This document shows positions 1-9,157 of a stretch of 64,000 bases of DNA, in pieces. Within the stretch, counting starts at the first letter, position 1. Each line of letters starts with the position of its first letter. Source of the DNA: Rubellimicrobium rubrum. GTDB lineage: Bacteria; Pseudomonadota; Alphaproteobacteria; Rhodobacterales; Rhodobacteraceae. Where the stretch lies: contig NZ_VDFU01000007.1 in NCBI RefSeq assembly GCF_006152115.1, positions 1 through 64,000 on the forward strand, given 5' to 3'. Position numbers and translations under genes: made by a program. A model generated the notes under the pieces. That model did no database searches. It worked only from the letters and a program-made list of their open reading frames with translations, and had not been told where the DNA came from.

Positions 1-100
1 ATCCCCAGCTTGTGGCAGATCTCGTCCACCGCCGTCCCGCTCTCCGCTTGGCCCGCAGGGCAAAGGCGATCTGCTCGTCACTGGTGCGCTTCCGCATCAT
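1..100 (-). pseudogene. IS3-family transposase OrfA, 5' end, frameshifted
   Basis: Read on the minus strand from an ATG at 98-100 (or 95-97), with GGAGGA just upstream, the product begins MRKRTSDEQIAFALR, a typical start of an IS3-family OrfA helix-turn-helix protein. After this the frame breaks. The expected continuation AESGTAVDEICHKLG is present in a second frame, so one frameshift lies near position 50. The gene also runs off the left edge of the window, so its length and the OrfB part cannot be judged. As seen it is a broken insertion-sequence gene. The family assignment rests on the short conserved N-terminus only. Confidence 0.65.
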
Positions 101-139
101 GGCACTCCTCCTCAGAATTCAGAGGGCCCGAAGAACGGC

Positions 140-488
140 CATCAGACCGGACCAGGTTTCCGGGTCAGGACCAGACTCGCTCGACGGCCGTGCAGGTCAG
201 GCCGGACTAGGTGCGACCACATCCCTCGCAGAAATAGCGCTGGACGTCTGTCCGAGTGCGCTGCCCGCGCTGCCGTTCTGATCCGCCGGACTTGGGAGAG
301 CCCCGCTCCATCCCGGCCTCATCCAACTCGACCATATGCTCGGCTCGATGCCGCGCGTCACGCAACGCCGCCTCGACTTCGGAGAACTGGACGGGCGGCA
401 GCGCCCGGATGGCGGCGAGGAGTGCAGGCAGGCTGTTGAGAATCGATTGGCATTGTTCTCAGGTGATCGGGACCAGAGACATTGCCAT
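140..488 (-). pseudogene. Decayed zinc-ribbon transposase remnant (IS1595-like)
   Basis: On the minus strand the frame reads SILNSLPALLAAIRALPPVQ, then a helical stretch ending DEAGMERGSPKSGG, then VQRYFCEGCGRT, an in-frame TAG, and SGLT. This is the N-terminal half of a zinc-ribbon transposase of the kind that normally has two CxxC knuckles followed by GRTFSGLTGT. The first CxxC is mutated, TAG replaces the expected Phe codon after GRT, a TGA lies nine codons after the first ATG, and a further frame change is needed to reach a downstream fragment ending in SGLMAVLRAL. The gene is therefore dead. It abuts the IS3-type fragment, which suggests insertion of one element into another. The IS1595 assignment is by resemblance and is tentative. 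Confidence 0.55.
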
Positions 489-781
489 CCTCACTTTTGT
501 GCGGACGCGCGCCAACAGGCGATGTCGGCATCGCCCTCTAGAACGTATAGTTCCCTAACGATCAAAGCTTACGCACACGCTCGCCCAAGCGGAAACGAAC
601 GTAGCCGTCTAAGCTACTATAGGCCCTTCACAATAAGCAGTTTCCAAGGACAGGTGCATGCGTCAACAGATGTCAATCAATCGTCGCTATAAGTCTCCTC
701 AGAAAGGGCAGATACAGACCGCGGAAACAGTAGGAGCCTTTGCCGCGCAAACGCCCTGATCTATGGTCAGCATTCCAATGA

Positions 782-1441
782 CTAATAACCCGTCTTCCGA
801 GCAACAACAGCCACCGTGGCAAACATAACACGCATGTCGGTCCAGAACGAGACCTCAGCGTTATAGCGGGCGTCGAAGATCGCGCGCGCGGCAAACGACG
901 TGCCATTTCGGTCATGAACCTGCCACAATCCCGTAAGTCCGGGTCGCAGTCTGTAATAGTCGTCGCCCGGATAGAGTTCCATCTGCTCAGGCATGAAAGG
1001 CCTGGGTCCGACAAGGCTCATGTCTCCGATAAGCACGTTCCACAACTGCGGCAACTCGTCCAAAGACGTCTTTCGGATCAGTTGACCCAGAGGCGTGATC
1101 CTAGGATCCCGCTTCAGCTTCTGTGTCTCGATCCATTCTAAACGCGCTGCGATATCGTGATCAAGCAACTCATCAAGCTTCCTCTCCGCGTCCACGACCA
1201 TCGACCGAAGCTTCCACATGCGGAAGATCTCGCCATTGCGACCGACCCGTGCTTGCGAGTAGAATGCGGGACCGCCATCCCTCTTGATCGCCAGAGCGAT
1301 GATCAAAGTCATCGGAAGCACTGCCGGCAAGGCGATGAGAACCAAAAATATATCGAGGATGCGTTTGACGTAGCTCTGGTACAGTTTTCGTTCTACGCGC
1401 CGAGACTCAGATTTCGGGATGATATCTACAGCATGACTCAT
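782..1441 (-). CDS. exoY: ExoY-like undecaprenyl-phosphate sugar phosphotransferase
   Basis: A monotopic phosphoglycosyl transferase that would start repeat-unit assembly by moving a sugar-1-phosphate from a nucleotide sugar to undecaprenyl phosphate at the inner membrane. It is about 219 residues long, the short ExoY/PssA type without the multi-spanning N-terminal half of WbaP. One hydrophobic segment at about residues 28-50 follows the KRILDI motif. The family blocks are intact: ARVGRNGEIFRMWKLRSM, DPRITPLGQLIRKTSLDELP, GDMSLVGPRP, and RLRPGLTGLWQV. The ATG at 1439-1441 follows GGGGGG at a good distance; a GTG two codons upstream is the alternative. It is isolated from the rest of the locus by a gene-poor stretch, next to transposon debris. 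Confidence 0.88.
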   Translation of the reverse strand: MSHAVDIIPKSESRRVERKLYQSYVKRILDIFLVLIALPAVLPMTLIIALAIKRDGGPAFYSQARVGRNGEIFRMWKLRSMVVDAERKLDELLDHDIAARLEWIETQKLKRDPRITPLGQLIRKTSLDELPQLWNVLIGDMSLVGPRPFMPEQMELYPGDDYYRLRPGLTGLWQVHDRNGTSFAARAIFDARYNAEVSFWTDMRVMFATVAVVARKTGY

Positions 1442-1447
1442 TATCAC

Positions 1448-2942
1448 AAGCCCCCCGGCACCACTACAGCGTTCGCAGTCCTGATTACGAAACCGAACTA
1501 AGCAAATTGCATAACCCTAACGTGCATCGACGTCTTCAAAATCGCTGAAGGACACAGCTGCCTTCGAAAGTGGAGGAAGCACTTCGGTTCAGGGGCTTCG
1601 CCCCTATCATCCTGCGCAACCCACACAGGGCGGCTCGGCTCAACTACAGCACGTATGTCCAAAGCTCATGATACTCCCGCCTTCTTCTTACCACAATCAT
1701 CTAAGAAGGTAACCTGATTTTCAGCAGCACCAGAGCCTTGGCCTACTTTTCAACCTCTGGGATAGAGATGATCTCCTTTACAAGGAAATTCATCCCGTTC
1801 CACGAGCGACATGTCAGTCCCAAGCGGATCAAAGAGCGAACATTGCTGATCCCTAGTTGCGTCGAAGCGGGCTCTGAGACCTGAGTGGCCTCCGGGTGCG
1901 AGGCCCGGATCCGTGAAGGCACTAACGTTCCACGTCCGGGCCATCGACCCCTTGAGGCACCTAGGCTACAGCGGACAAGTCTGTCCAGGATGGGTCTGAC
2001 ATCCTCGCACCCAGCCCAAGATCGTGGACAACGTGGGAGCAAATCGACTCAACCGAAACAAGCGTCCGGTCATCACTAATCTGGCGAGTCTGCGGCAGCC
2101 AAGATCGCTTGGGCCACGGCACGATGGGCGCGAACAGACGTCCCGACCGCATCAAAGCTTGAAGATCTGCCTACACATGCCACTCGCCCGTCCGGGCAAT
2201 TATTGTTCGCTCTTCTCTCGGGGAGAGGAGCTGAACATACCTTTGCTAGATTTGCTCCGCTGACCTGGTGATCTGCGCGTGTTATGATTGCCCTTACTCG
2301 GTAGTGGCGCGATTTCAAGCGCCGGGTCGAAGATGAGTGTCTGGTAAGAGTCGATCAGGTCAGGTTGGTGCGTTCGGCACAAACCTTTGAAGCTGCGCGG
2401 CCCTCCTTGCCAGTCGGCTTAGGGTCAATTCGTTCGTGGGCTTGAGAAGGCTCTGTCGCCGCGATCCCAGAGCAGCTTGGTAGAGTCGTCCTCTAGTCCG
2501 GTGAGTCCTGTTCACGCGCGGGTAATGTGCATCACGTAAGATGCCGCATGATCATACAGAACCAGGAGAATCTACTCAGGCGGACATGCATGGCCATTGG
2601 TAGAAAGGATGGCCGACCATACGAGGTCCTGACTACCGCGTTATGAAGCAGACACGCTCCACGAGTATCTTACTGGATATTACTCGTCTTAAAGAGTTTC
2701 ACTGTCTCTCAAACTCCTTCTTAATTGAACGGTGTTTGAACCCATCACAGAAGGTGCAATCAAACCTTTGCGGCGGCCTGACCGACGAGGCAAACCACTT
2801 GCCTGCCCAATCCGTTCTGCAATCCACCGTGATAGGGTACGGTAGGGCAGTTTGGACTTGCCCTCCGATCTCGGAGTCGGGCACTCTGCTTCCTTACCAT
2901 TTCCAATGTCACGCCGTTGCGTATCCCACAGGACCTCCCCCC
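1448..2942. other. Gene-poor stretch
   Basis: No convincing gene is visible in roughly 1.5 kb. Open frames here, on both strands, have atypical composition and no recognisable motif. One perfect 6-bp stem with a TTC loop (AGGGGC/GCCCCT) lies at 1591-1605, without a following T-run. The sequence is less GC-rich than its neighbours in places and may be decayed mobile DNA, but I could not match it to a family. The frame open upstream of the GMC oxidoreductase from 2643 is treated as non-coding leader. Confidence 0.45.
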
Positions 2943-4493
2943 ATGCACGCCGATTTGGTTGAACGATCTTGGGACGTTATCATTGTCGGAACTGGAATGG
3001 GTGGCGGAATGGTGGGACGTGCCTTGGCCGAGCATGGGATGTCCGTCCTCTTCCTTGAGAAAGGGCGGTCTGGTTGGCGCACCGAAGAGAACCGACTTGA
3101 CGCGAATGTAACGGATCCCTTTGCGCGCAGCCTGCGCGGCGCTTGGCCTGAACCGATCCAAGTCACACAGGATGGCGTACAGAAGACCTTCTTTGCAGCA
3201 CTGGGGAGCGGCGTTGGCGGGTCGTCCGTATTCTACGCGGCTGTCCTGGAACGCCCTGAGCCCCGTGACTTCGACCATCACTGGCCGATCTCTTACAACG
3301 AGATGAAGCCCTGGTATGATCAGTCAGAGGCGATGTTCTTTGTTCGTGGGGAAACAGATCCCTTGTCGGTCGTGCCCACTCCGGCGCTGCTTCCCCCCCT
3401 GCCCTTCAACTCGGTCGATGAGCTGGTTCTGGCCCGCCTTAGAACCAATGGGATGCATCCCTATCGCCTTCATGCCGCTCTGAAGTATCTGCCCGACTGC
3501 GCGGTCTGCCTGGGCCGTAAGTGTCCCCGCCCTTGCAAGATGGATGCACGTTCCGCCGGAGTGGAGCCTGCTCTTGCAACAGGAAATGCCACGCTCCTCG
3601 AGAACTGCGAGGTGCGCCGAGTCCTGGGCACGCAGGGTCAGGTGACCGGAGTCGAGGCCATTATCGGCGGCGAGACGCTGGTTCTTCGATCATCAAGGGT
3701 CGTCATCGCAGCCGGAGCCTTGTCCACGCCTCGGCTGTTGCTGAACTCGGCCTCAGACATTTGGCCAGATGGTTGCGGAAACACAGGTGGACATGTCGGA
3801 CGCAACCTCATGCTTCATCTGAACGAGGTATTTGCCGTCTGGCCGGGCAGAAGTTGGTCGGGATCACCATCCGCCCCCGCCAAGGCCGTGGGACTTCGTG
3901 ACCTGATGATTGTGGATGGCCAACGTCTCGGGATGGTCCAAGCCCTGGGTGTCGACGCGCGACAGTCAGAGATCCTCATGGCCATCCGCGAACGCCTGGG
4001 CGCTGGAAGACTTGGACGTTCGAGTATCATCCGTGAGGGGGCCAGGGTTCCCGCCAAGATCACGAGCGCCGTGCTTGGAACAGCCAAACTGTTCGTTGGC
4101 CTCCTCGAGGATTTTCCCGATCCGTCGAATCGGGTCATCGTGGATCCAGCCCGACCGTCCAGCATAGTGGCCGAGTACCATGTGCCGCATGAGCTGCAGA
4201 TTCGACGTCAGCTGTTCAGGGGTGCCATCAAACGCGCGTTCAAAGGTATGAGACCCGTGTTCCTGAATAGAGATGCCCAACCCAACTGGGGACACCCCTG
4301 CGGGACGGCGCGGATGGGCCTGACGCCGGCGAGCTCGGTGGTGGATCGGAACTGCCGTGTCCACGGCATCGGGAATCTCTGGATCGCGGACGCCAGCGTG
4401 TTCTCGTCATCCTTTGGGGTGAACCCTAGCCTCACCATCGCCGCCAACGCGCTCAGGGTGGCATCCGTTATCACCCGCGAGCGAACCTCATGA
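2943..4493 (+). CDS. GMC-family FAD-dependent oxidoreductase
   Basis: A flavoprotein of the glucose-methanol-choline family, about 516 residues, expected to oxidise an alcohol or sugar hydroxyl. The dinucleotide-binding motif VGTGMGGGMVGRALAEHG and the following acidic strand end (FLEKG) are near residues 14-45. The C-terminal GMC domain shows HPCGTARMG, which supplies the active-site His, and the closing FAD contact NLWIADASVFSSSFGVNPSL. The frame is open from 2643, but the extra 100 N-terminal residues do not resemble the family, so the ATG at 2943 directly before the Rossmann fold is chosen. The stop overlaps the next start (ATGA), so it is translationally coupled to the SDR-like protein. 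Its place beside glycosyltransferases suggests a sugar or glycolipid modification; the substrate is unknown. Confidence 0.85.
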   Translation: MHADLVERSWDVIIVGTGMGGGMVGRALAEHGMSVLFLEKGRSGWRTEENRLDANVTDPFARSLRGAWPEPIQVTQDGVQKTFFAALGSGVGGSSVFYAAVLERPEPRDFDHHWPISYNEMKPWYDQSEAMFFVRGETDPLSVVPTPALLPPLPFNSVDELVLARLRTNGMHPYRLHAALKYLPDCAVCLGRKCPRPCKMDARSAGVEPALATGNATLLENCEVRRVLGTQGQVTGVEAIIGGETLVLRSSRVVIAAGALSTPRLLLNSASDIWPDGCGNTGGHVGRNLMLHLNEVFAVWPGRSWSGSPSAPAKAVGLRDLMIVDGQRLGMVQALGVDARQSEILMAIRERLGAGRLGRSSIIREGARVPAKITSAVLGTAKLFVGLLEDFPDPSNRVIVDPARPSSIVAEYHVPHELQIRRQLFRGAIKRAFKGMRPVFLNRDAQPNWGHPCGTARMGLTPASSVVDRNCRVHGIGNLWIADASVFSSSFGVNPSLTIAANALRVASVITRERTS

Positions 4494-5290
4494 ACGATGG
4501 CGCCATTGTCGTCACGAACGCCGAAAGTCGGCTTGGGCAAGCGTTATGCAGGGAGTTGAGCCTCCGCGGGCACGCGGTCGTGGGCCTAGTCCGCAAGCAC
4601 AGCAACAGCACGACGATGCCCGATCTGCAAACGGGCCGGTTCCGGACACAGATCTGCAACGTGGCTGATCCTCTGGCCGTCTCGACGGCCTTTGAGCGCA
4701 TAAGAGCGGCGCTGGGGCCCATCGATATCCTGATCAACAACACGTCCCTTCACCCGCGACGCGACATCATGGATGAGTCTGCTCATTCGTTCATGGACAC
4801 GATCGCGATAAACTTGGGCGGCACGGTAAACTGTACGCGTGAGGCGCTGAACGATATGGTTCGACGCGGTCAGGGCCGGATCGTCGATGTGGGCGGGCCT
4901 GTCGCCCCAGGATCCATGCCCGGTTCTATTGCCTACACGGTGTCCAGGGGCGCTACGCAGATCTTTTCCAGAGCTCTCGTCGCTGACCTAGCTGATCGGT
5001 TCCCGAGAATCGTGATCTCCCACTGGATGCCGGAGCCAGTCCGCGAGGGTCCGAGAGGGTCCAGACCGATTGGCATCGAGACACTTGCCCACTGGGGAGC
5101 GTCCCTGGCCCTCATGCGCGATCCCAACTTGAACGGCACCATCTGGGAACTCGATCGGGAGCTTCCGCCTGCGCGATCCTTCGTGCGGCGGGTCGCTGAT
5201 AGGGTTCTGTGGCAAACTCCCCACATCCGGCGCCTGCCTTCGTTTCAGTTGGCTCAGGACACGGCGGCGTCTATCCAGGGAATGGTTTAG
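4490..5290 (+). CDS. SDR-fold protein with degraded active-site motifs
   Basis: A 266-residue protein with the overall pattern of a classical short-chain dehydrogenase: an N-terminal strand and nucleotide loop, DILINN near residue 80, and a tyrosine helix near residue 145. Each key motif is altered. The TGxxxGxG loop reads TNAESRLG, the NNAG motif reads NNTS, and the YxxxK pair reads YTVSR, with Arg for the catalytic Lys. A C-terminal extension of about 40 residues follows the Rossmann core. It overlaps the GMC oxidoreductase gene by 4 bp and converges with the WecB-type gene with a 20-bp 3' overlap. It may be a partner or scaffold of the GMC enzyme rather than an active dehydrogenase. Family assignment is firm, activity is doubtful. 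Confidence 0.8.
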   Translation: MNDGAIVVTNAESRLGQALCRELSLRGHAVVGLVRKHSNSTTMPDLQTGRFRTQICNVADPLAVSTAFERIRAALGPIDILINNTSLHPRRDIMDESAHSFMDTIAINLGGTVNCTREALNDMVRRGQGRIVDVGGPVAPGSMPGSIAYTVSRGATQIFSRALVADLADRFPRIVISHWMPEPVREGPRGSRPIGIETLAHWGASLALMRDPNLNGTIWELDRELPPARSFVRRVADRVLWQTPHIRRLPSFQLAQDTAASIQGMV

Positions 5291-6125
5291 GTCCAAAGGG
5301 CCAGCGCAGGAAACTGTCTTCCCCCTCAAGTACCTCCGCCAAACGGTTCAGCGCTGAGGCGGTCCGAGAAGCGGCTCCGGCTCTCAATGCGAGGGCACGC
5401 ATCAAATGCGCCGGAAGCACAAGAGCGCAGTCGAGATAGCGGAGCGCCAGGCGACGCGGGCTCAGGAACATGCGCCACAGCCATTCAAGCGCCATTCGGC
5501 GGACCCAGATCGGCGCGCGCCGTTGCGTGCCTGCAAAGAAGTCGAGGCCCGCGCCGATGGATAGAAACCCGAGTTTAGGATGCCTGAGACGCCCAAGGGC
5601 GGCAAACTGTTCCTGCTTGGGAGCCCCAAGGGCCACCAGAACAAGTCGGACGCCGCATTCGGCGATCTCGTCGAGGATCTTCTCGGCTTCCGCACCGACG
5701 GGGTCAAACCCCATCGGCGGGGCCCAACGACCCCGGACATCAAGGCCCTGCACGTCACGCATAAGAGCCTCCTGAGCCGCAACCAAGGTTTCGCTGGTGC
5801 TTCCGACGAAGCCGACAGGCAGGCCAAAATCTGCGACCGTCGTCAGTACAGGTCTAATCAGGTCTGCACCTGGAATGAGCTGTACCGGGCAGTCGGCTGC
5901 ACGCGCCAGCCACACGATCGGATTGCCGTCAGCTGTCACTAGATCATGTTTCGCGTAGGCGTCCCGGAAGGCCTTGTCCGAAGCAAGTTTCACCAGGTGA
6001 TCCAAGTTCAGAGTCGCGATCGCGAACCCCTGCCCTGACGAAAGCCGATTCTCGACCTCGGCTAGAAGAGCGGCAGCTTCCGGCACTGTGACACGCACAG
6101 TACTGCTACCGACCACGAACTCCAT
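5271..6125 (-). CDS. WecB/TagA/CpsF-family glycosyltransferase
   Basis: A 284-residue GT26-type glycosyltransferase that usually adds the second sugar (for example N-acetyl-mannosamine or glucuronosyl-type residues) to a lipid-linked first sugar on the cytoplasmic face. Family blocks are visible: TLNLDHLVKLASDKAFR near residue 38, TADGNPIVWLAR near 67, LIPGADL, GAPKQEQF near 170 and GAGLDFFAGTQRRAP near 190. The region after about residue 225 is the basic, hydrophobic membrane-associating tail. It follows a likely promoter region shared with the divergent GT4 gene. Together with the ExoY-like protein it would supply the first two steps of repeat-unit assembly. Exact donor sugar cannot be read from the sequence. 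Confidence 0.88.
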   Translation of the reverse strand: MEFVVGSSTVRVTVPEAAALLAEVENRLSSGQGFAIATLNLDHLVKLASDKAFRDAYAKHDLVTADGNPIVWLARAADCPVQLIPGADLIRPVLTTVADFGLPVGFVGSTSETLVAAQEALMRDVQGLDVRGRWAPPMGFDPVGAEAEKILDEIAECGVRLVLVALGAPKQEQFAALGRLRHPKLGFLSIGAGLDFFAGTQRRAPIWVRRMALEWLWRMFLSPRRLALRYLDCALVLPAHLMRALALRAGAASRTASALNRLAEVLEGEDSFLRWPFGPKPFPG

Positions 6126-6477
6126 AATGCACCCTCAAAGGCATGTCATAGGTTGCGGCATAGGCGGGAATGGTGCAACACTCCGCGTGAAGAGAGCATT
6201 CCGGTCCACTTCATGTCTAATGCCCTTATCGGGCGAGTGTTTTCTCCCTATCTTTGGCGGATTTTAGGGTTTCGATGCTGCAATTCTTCAGCTGCAATGG
6301 CCTAGAAGCTATTGTTGGCAAATGGCCCCCATATGAGAGTTTTCTCCCCAAGTCACGATGGTTGCGCAATTTTTCGATGAACACCAGCCTGTCAAAGCCT
6401 CGGCTGTTTCCGTGCCATGTCAGGGCTCGTCACGCGAGCGCTATTCGGCATGCGACATCCGACTTGTGCGAACCGAC
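6126..6477. other. Divergent intergenic region
   Basis: About 350 bp between the divergently transcribed WecB-type and GT4 genes, so it should hold promoters for both. A direct repeat GCTGCAAT separated by 6 bp lies near 6278-6299 and a short GCCC/GGGC hairpin lies near 6221-6233. Neither has further support. The GT4 reading frame is open back to 6358, so part of this stretch could be coding if an upstream start is used. Confidence 0.35.
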
Positions 6478-7749
6478 ATGCTGAAAGGGTTACTTCCGAC
6501 TGGACCGGTTGTCTGGTTGACCGGAGAGTACATCAGGGTATCGCATACATTCATCCAGCGGGAAGTGGCTGCGCTGCGGAATCTTGGCTTCGACGTCCGG
6601 ACGTTCTCCGTCCGACGGACTGGCTCGCGTGAACTAGTCGGACCTGAACTAGAGGCCGAAGCAGCCCGAACGTTCTATATCCTCGACGCAGCGAAACGTC
6701 CGGCAGTGGCGGTCAAGGCCCATGCAACCGCGTTGGTGGGACGCCCCACGACTTGGCTTCGAATGCTGTACACTGCATGGGCAACAGCCCCCGCCGGCCT
6801 TCGAGGTCGGACCTACGGATTGATCTATTTTCACGAGGCTGTCGTGCTGGCGGCCGAACTCCGGCGACAGGGGGTCGTCCACCTCCATAACCATTATGCA
6901 ACAGCGTCCTGTGCTGTCGCCAGACTTGCCGCGCCCCTGGCGGGCATCACCTGGAGCTTTACGGTCCACGGCCCCGATGATCTGGCGGCCCCGATCCACT
7001 GGCGACTGGACGACAAGGTGAGGGAGGCCAGCTTCGTCGTCTGCATCAGTTCCTATGCGCGCTCTCAAGTCATGCTGCACGTACCGCCTGATCAATGGAA
7101 CAAGCTCCATATCGTCCACTGCGGAGTCGAACCCGCCCGCTATGGACGTGAGCGGACGTCCAAGCCCGACCATCTGCTTTTTGTAGGCCGCCTCGTCGCC
7201 CAGAAGGGGTTGCCGATCCTCCTGGAGGCACTGGCGCGCGCCCGTGCAGAACGTCCGAGCATCTCGCTCACCATCGTCGGGGATGGGCGGGATAGACCCG
7301 AATTGGAGAAGCAGGCTGAGAGCCTTGGATTGCATGAGGCTGTGCGTTTCGTAGGCTACAAGAACCAGGATGAGGTCGCGCAACTCCTGTCTGAGTCGAC
7401 GGCGCTTGTGCTGCCCAGCTTCGCTGAAGGTGTGCCTGTAGTGCTGATGGAGGCCATGGCAACGGGTCTTCCGGTCGTGGCAACGCGAATCAACGGCGTT
7501 CCCGAGCTTGTCGAGGATGGCGTGGCAGGTCGCCTCGTTCCGCCAAGCGATGAGCAGGCTTTGGCCAACGCCATGATCGAAATCACTGAGGATGCAGACA
7601 GGATTAAGCTGATGGGCCAAGCGGGTCGATCGAAGGTCCTGGCCGAATTTGATCTCGGACAGGAGGCCGCACGACTCGGGACGTTGGTCGCTTGGGCTCG
7701 GGCCGGTGGCGAGCGTCCGTCGCGCCGACCGGACGCGCTATCCTCATGA
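6478..7749 (+). CDS. Glycosyltransferase family 4 (GT-B, WcaL-like)
   Basis: A retaining GT-B glycosyltransferase of about 423 residues acting on a lipid-linked oligosaccharide in the cytoplasm. The N-terminal acceptor half includes SHTFIQREVAAL near residue 25 and HLHNHYATASC near 130. The donor half shows FVGRLVAQKGLPILLEAL near 235, a nucleotide-contact GDGRDRPELE, and the E-x7-E motif in PSFAEGVPVVLMEAMATG near 315, then TRINGVPELVEDG. The start at 6478 places the first strand (PVVWLTGEY) in the expected position; an in-frame ATG at 6358 would add 40 residues of atypical sequence. The stop overlaps the next start by 4 bp (ATGA). Confidence 0.87.
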   Translation: MLKGLLPTGPVVWLTGEYIRVSHTFIQREVAALRNLGFDVRTFSVRRTGSRELVGPELEAEAARTFYILDAAKRPAVAVKAHATALVGRPTTWLRMLYTAWATAPAGLRGRTYGLIYFHEAVVLAAELRRQGVVHLHNHYATASCAVARLAAPLAGITWSFTVHGPDDLAAPIHWRLDDKVREASFVVCISSYARSQVMLHVPPDQWNKLHIVHCGVEPARYGRERTSKPDHLLFVGRLVAQKGLPILLEALARARAERPSISLTIVGDGRDRPELEKQAESLGLHEAVRFVGYKNQDEVAQLLSESTALVLPSFAEGVPVVLMEAMATGLPVVATRINGVPELVEDGVAGRLVPPSDEQALANAMIEITEDADRIKLMGQAGRSKVLAEFDLGQEAARLGTLVAWARAGGERPSRRPDALSS

Positions 7750-8720
7750 GCACAGTGGCCGTAGTCGTCATCGGACGGAACGAGGGAGAGCGCCTGAAGC
7801 GTTGCCTGCTCAGCCTCCGTGATCAAGGGGCGCGGGTCGTCTACGTGGATTCCGGATCTCAGGACGACAGCGTTATGATGGCCCAACGCATGGGCGTCGA
7901 AACCATCGTTCTTGACGACGCCTCTCCCTTCACTGCTGCGCGCGGCCGAAACTCCGGCTTCGCCGCCCTGACGGCGAACAATGCCGTAGACTACGTTCAG
8001 TTCGTCGATGGCGATTGCGGGGTGGAACCTGGATGGATCGCGAAAGCGCAGTCAGTCTTGGACGAGGACCCATCGATCGGAGTGGTGACTGGCTGGCGAA
8101 CAGAACTGGAGCCGCACCGGAACGTCTTTCATGCCATGTGCGAAGTCGAGTGGCACAGACCGCCCGGACCTATTGCCGCTTGCGGAGGTGACATGATGGT
8201 CCGGGTTGACGCCTTCCGAATGGTTGGCGGCTTCAATCCACGGATCATCGCCTCAGAGGATGAGGAGTTCTGTCTCCGACTAACCGAGCGAACGGGCAAA
8301 CGCGTCCACAGGCTTCCGCAGATCATGACCCACCATGACATACGGATGTCCCGGTTCAAGGAGTGGTGGCTGCGGCACGTCCGTGCCGGGCATGGCTTCG
8401 CCGAGGTTGGGGGAATCTATCCCCTTCATTTCCGGCGGGAACGGCAGCGGGCCTGGTTCTATGCCTTAGCTTTGCCGATAATCGCAATCACCGCCCTGTC
8501 TGTTGGGCATTTGTGGATCATCGGCTTGGTAGGCCTGTTCTACCTCATGAACTGGCTCAGAACGGCCTGGGGTTTGAAACAAGCCGGGCTTGGGGCCCGG
8601 TCAGCGCTGCAGCACGGGGGCTATATTCTCCTGTCCAAGTTCGCTCAACTCGTCGGGATGGTCACCTTCCATGCGCGACGGATCCAGGGTGCAGGCTTCC
8701 GGCTCATCGAGTACAAGTGA
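7746..8720 (+). CDS. Glycosyltransferase family 2 with C-terminal membrane helices
   Basis: A GT-A fold inverting glycosyltransferase of about 324 residues. The N-terminal catalytic domain has VVVIGRNEGERLKRCL, the nucleotide Asp in VYVDSGSQDDS, and a metal-binding-type FVDGDCGVEPGW (DGD in place of DxD) near residue 88. EDEEFCLRLTERTG near 175 supplies the catalytic acidic residue. Two hydrophobic segments at about residues 240-280 (ALPIIAITALSVGHLW and following) anchor it in the membrane. It is translationally coupled to the GT4 gene by an ATGA overlap, so the two likely add successive sugars. Confidence 0.85.
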   Translation: MSTVAVVVIGRNEGERLKRCLLSLRDQGARVVYVDSGSQDDSVMMAQRMGVETIVLDDASPFTAARGRNSGFAALTANNAVDYVQFVDGDCGVEPGWIAKAQSVLDEDPSIGVVTGWRTELEPHRNVFHAMCEVEWHRPPGPIAACGGDMMVRVDAFRMVGGFNPRIIASEDEEFCLRLTERTGKRVHRLPQIMTHHDIRMSRFKEWWLRHVRAGHGFAEVGGIYPLHFRRERQRAWFYALALPIIAITALSVGHLWIIGLVGLFYLMNWLRTAWGLKQAGLGARSALQHGGYILLSKFAQLVGMVTFHARRIQGAGFRLIEYK

Positions 8721-9157
8721 GAGTGATTGAGTTTACTTGCAACCGCGACGTCAGGTCCGGGATCGCCGCATAACTGGCAAGGACCAGACTTGAGAACTAG
8801 TCAGCGTTGGTGGTCAGTGAGTCGCTCCTGTGGCGGCGATGCTGTACCTGACCTGCATCCTTGGTCAGTGGCGTCACCTTCTTCCAAGCAGCCGTCGTGA
8901 CCGTTAATGCGTCGAAAAAGATAACTATCTGATGCATAAACCTGAGTGCGACTTCGTTTCCGACGCATTCGCTTGCTCGTCCCGGCTATATTGGGACGGT
9001 TCAATTGGATGTGCTGTGACGTTGGCAAAGGACTTGGCACAGGCCTGTGAGCGTTGGTCCGGTCGCGGCCGGGCACGAAAGACACGACTGGCAAAAGGGA
9101 GCAGCGCAGTCTTGAAGATGTTCATAAATGCCCGATTAGGGTAGCCAGATCCGGGAC
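8721..9157. other. Intergenic region upstream of the BY-kinase-like gene
   Basis: About 440 bp with no supportable gene. Short open frames on both strands lack motifs and plausible ribosome sites. A less GC-rich patch near 8905-8950 could contain the promoter of the downstream kinase gene, but no clear -35/-10 pair was identified. Confidence 0.3.

Noticed and set aside
1591-1605. Hairpin AGGGGC-TTC-GCCCCT as a terminator
   Set aside because: Perfect stem but no following T-run on either strand and no gene ending nearby.
1743-2318. Minus-strand frames in the gene-poor stretch as a decayed transposase
   Set aside because: No transposase motif could be matched; the resemblance was only in general composition.
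2643-2942. N-terminal extension of 100 residues on the GMC oxidoreductase
   Set aside because: The extra sequence has no family resemblance and the FAD motif normally starts within about 15 residues of the N-terminus; the ATG at 2943 fits.
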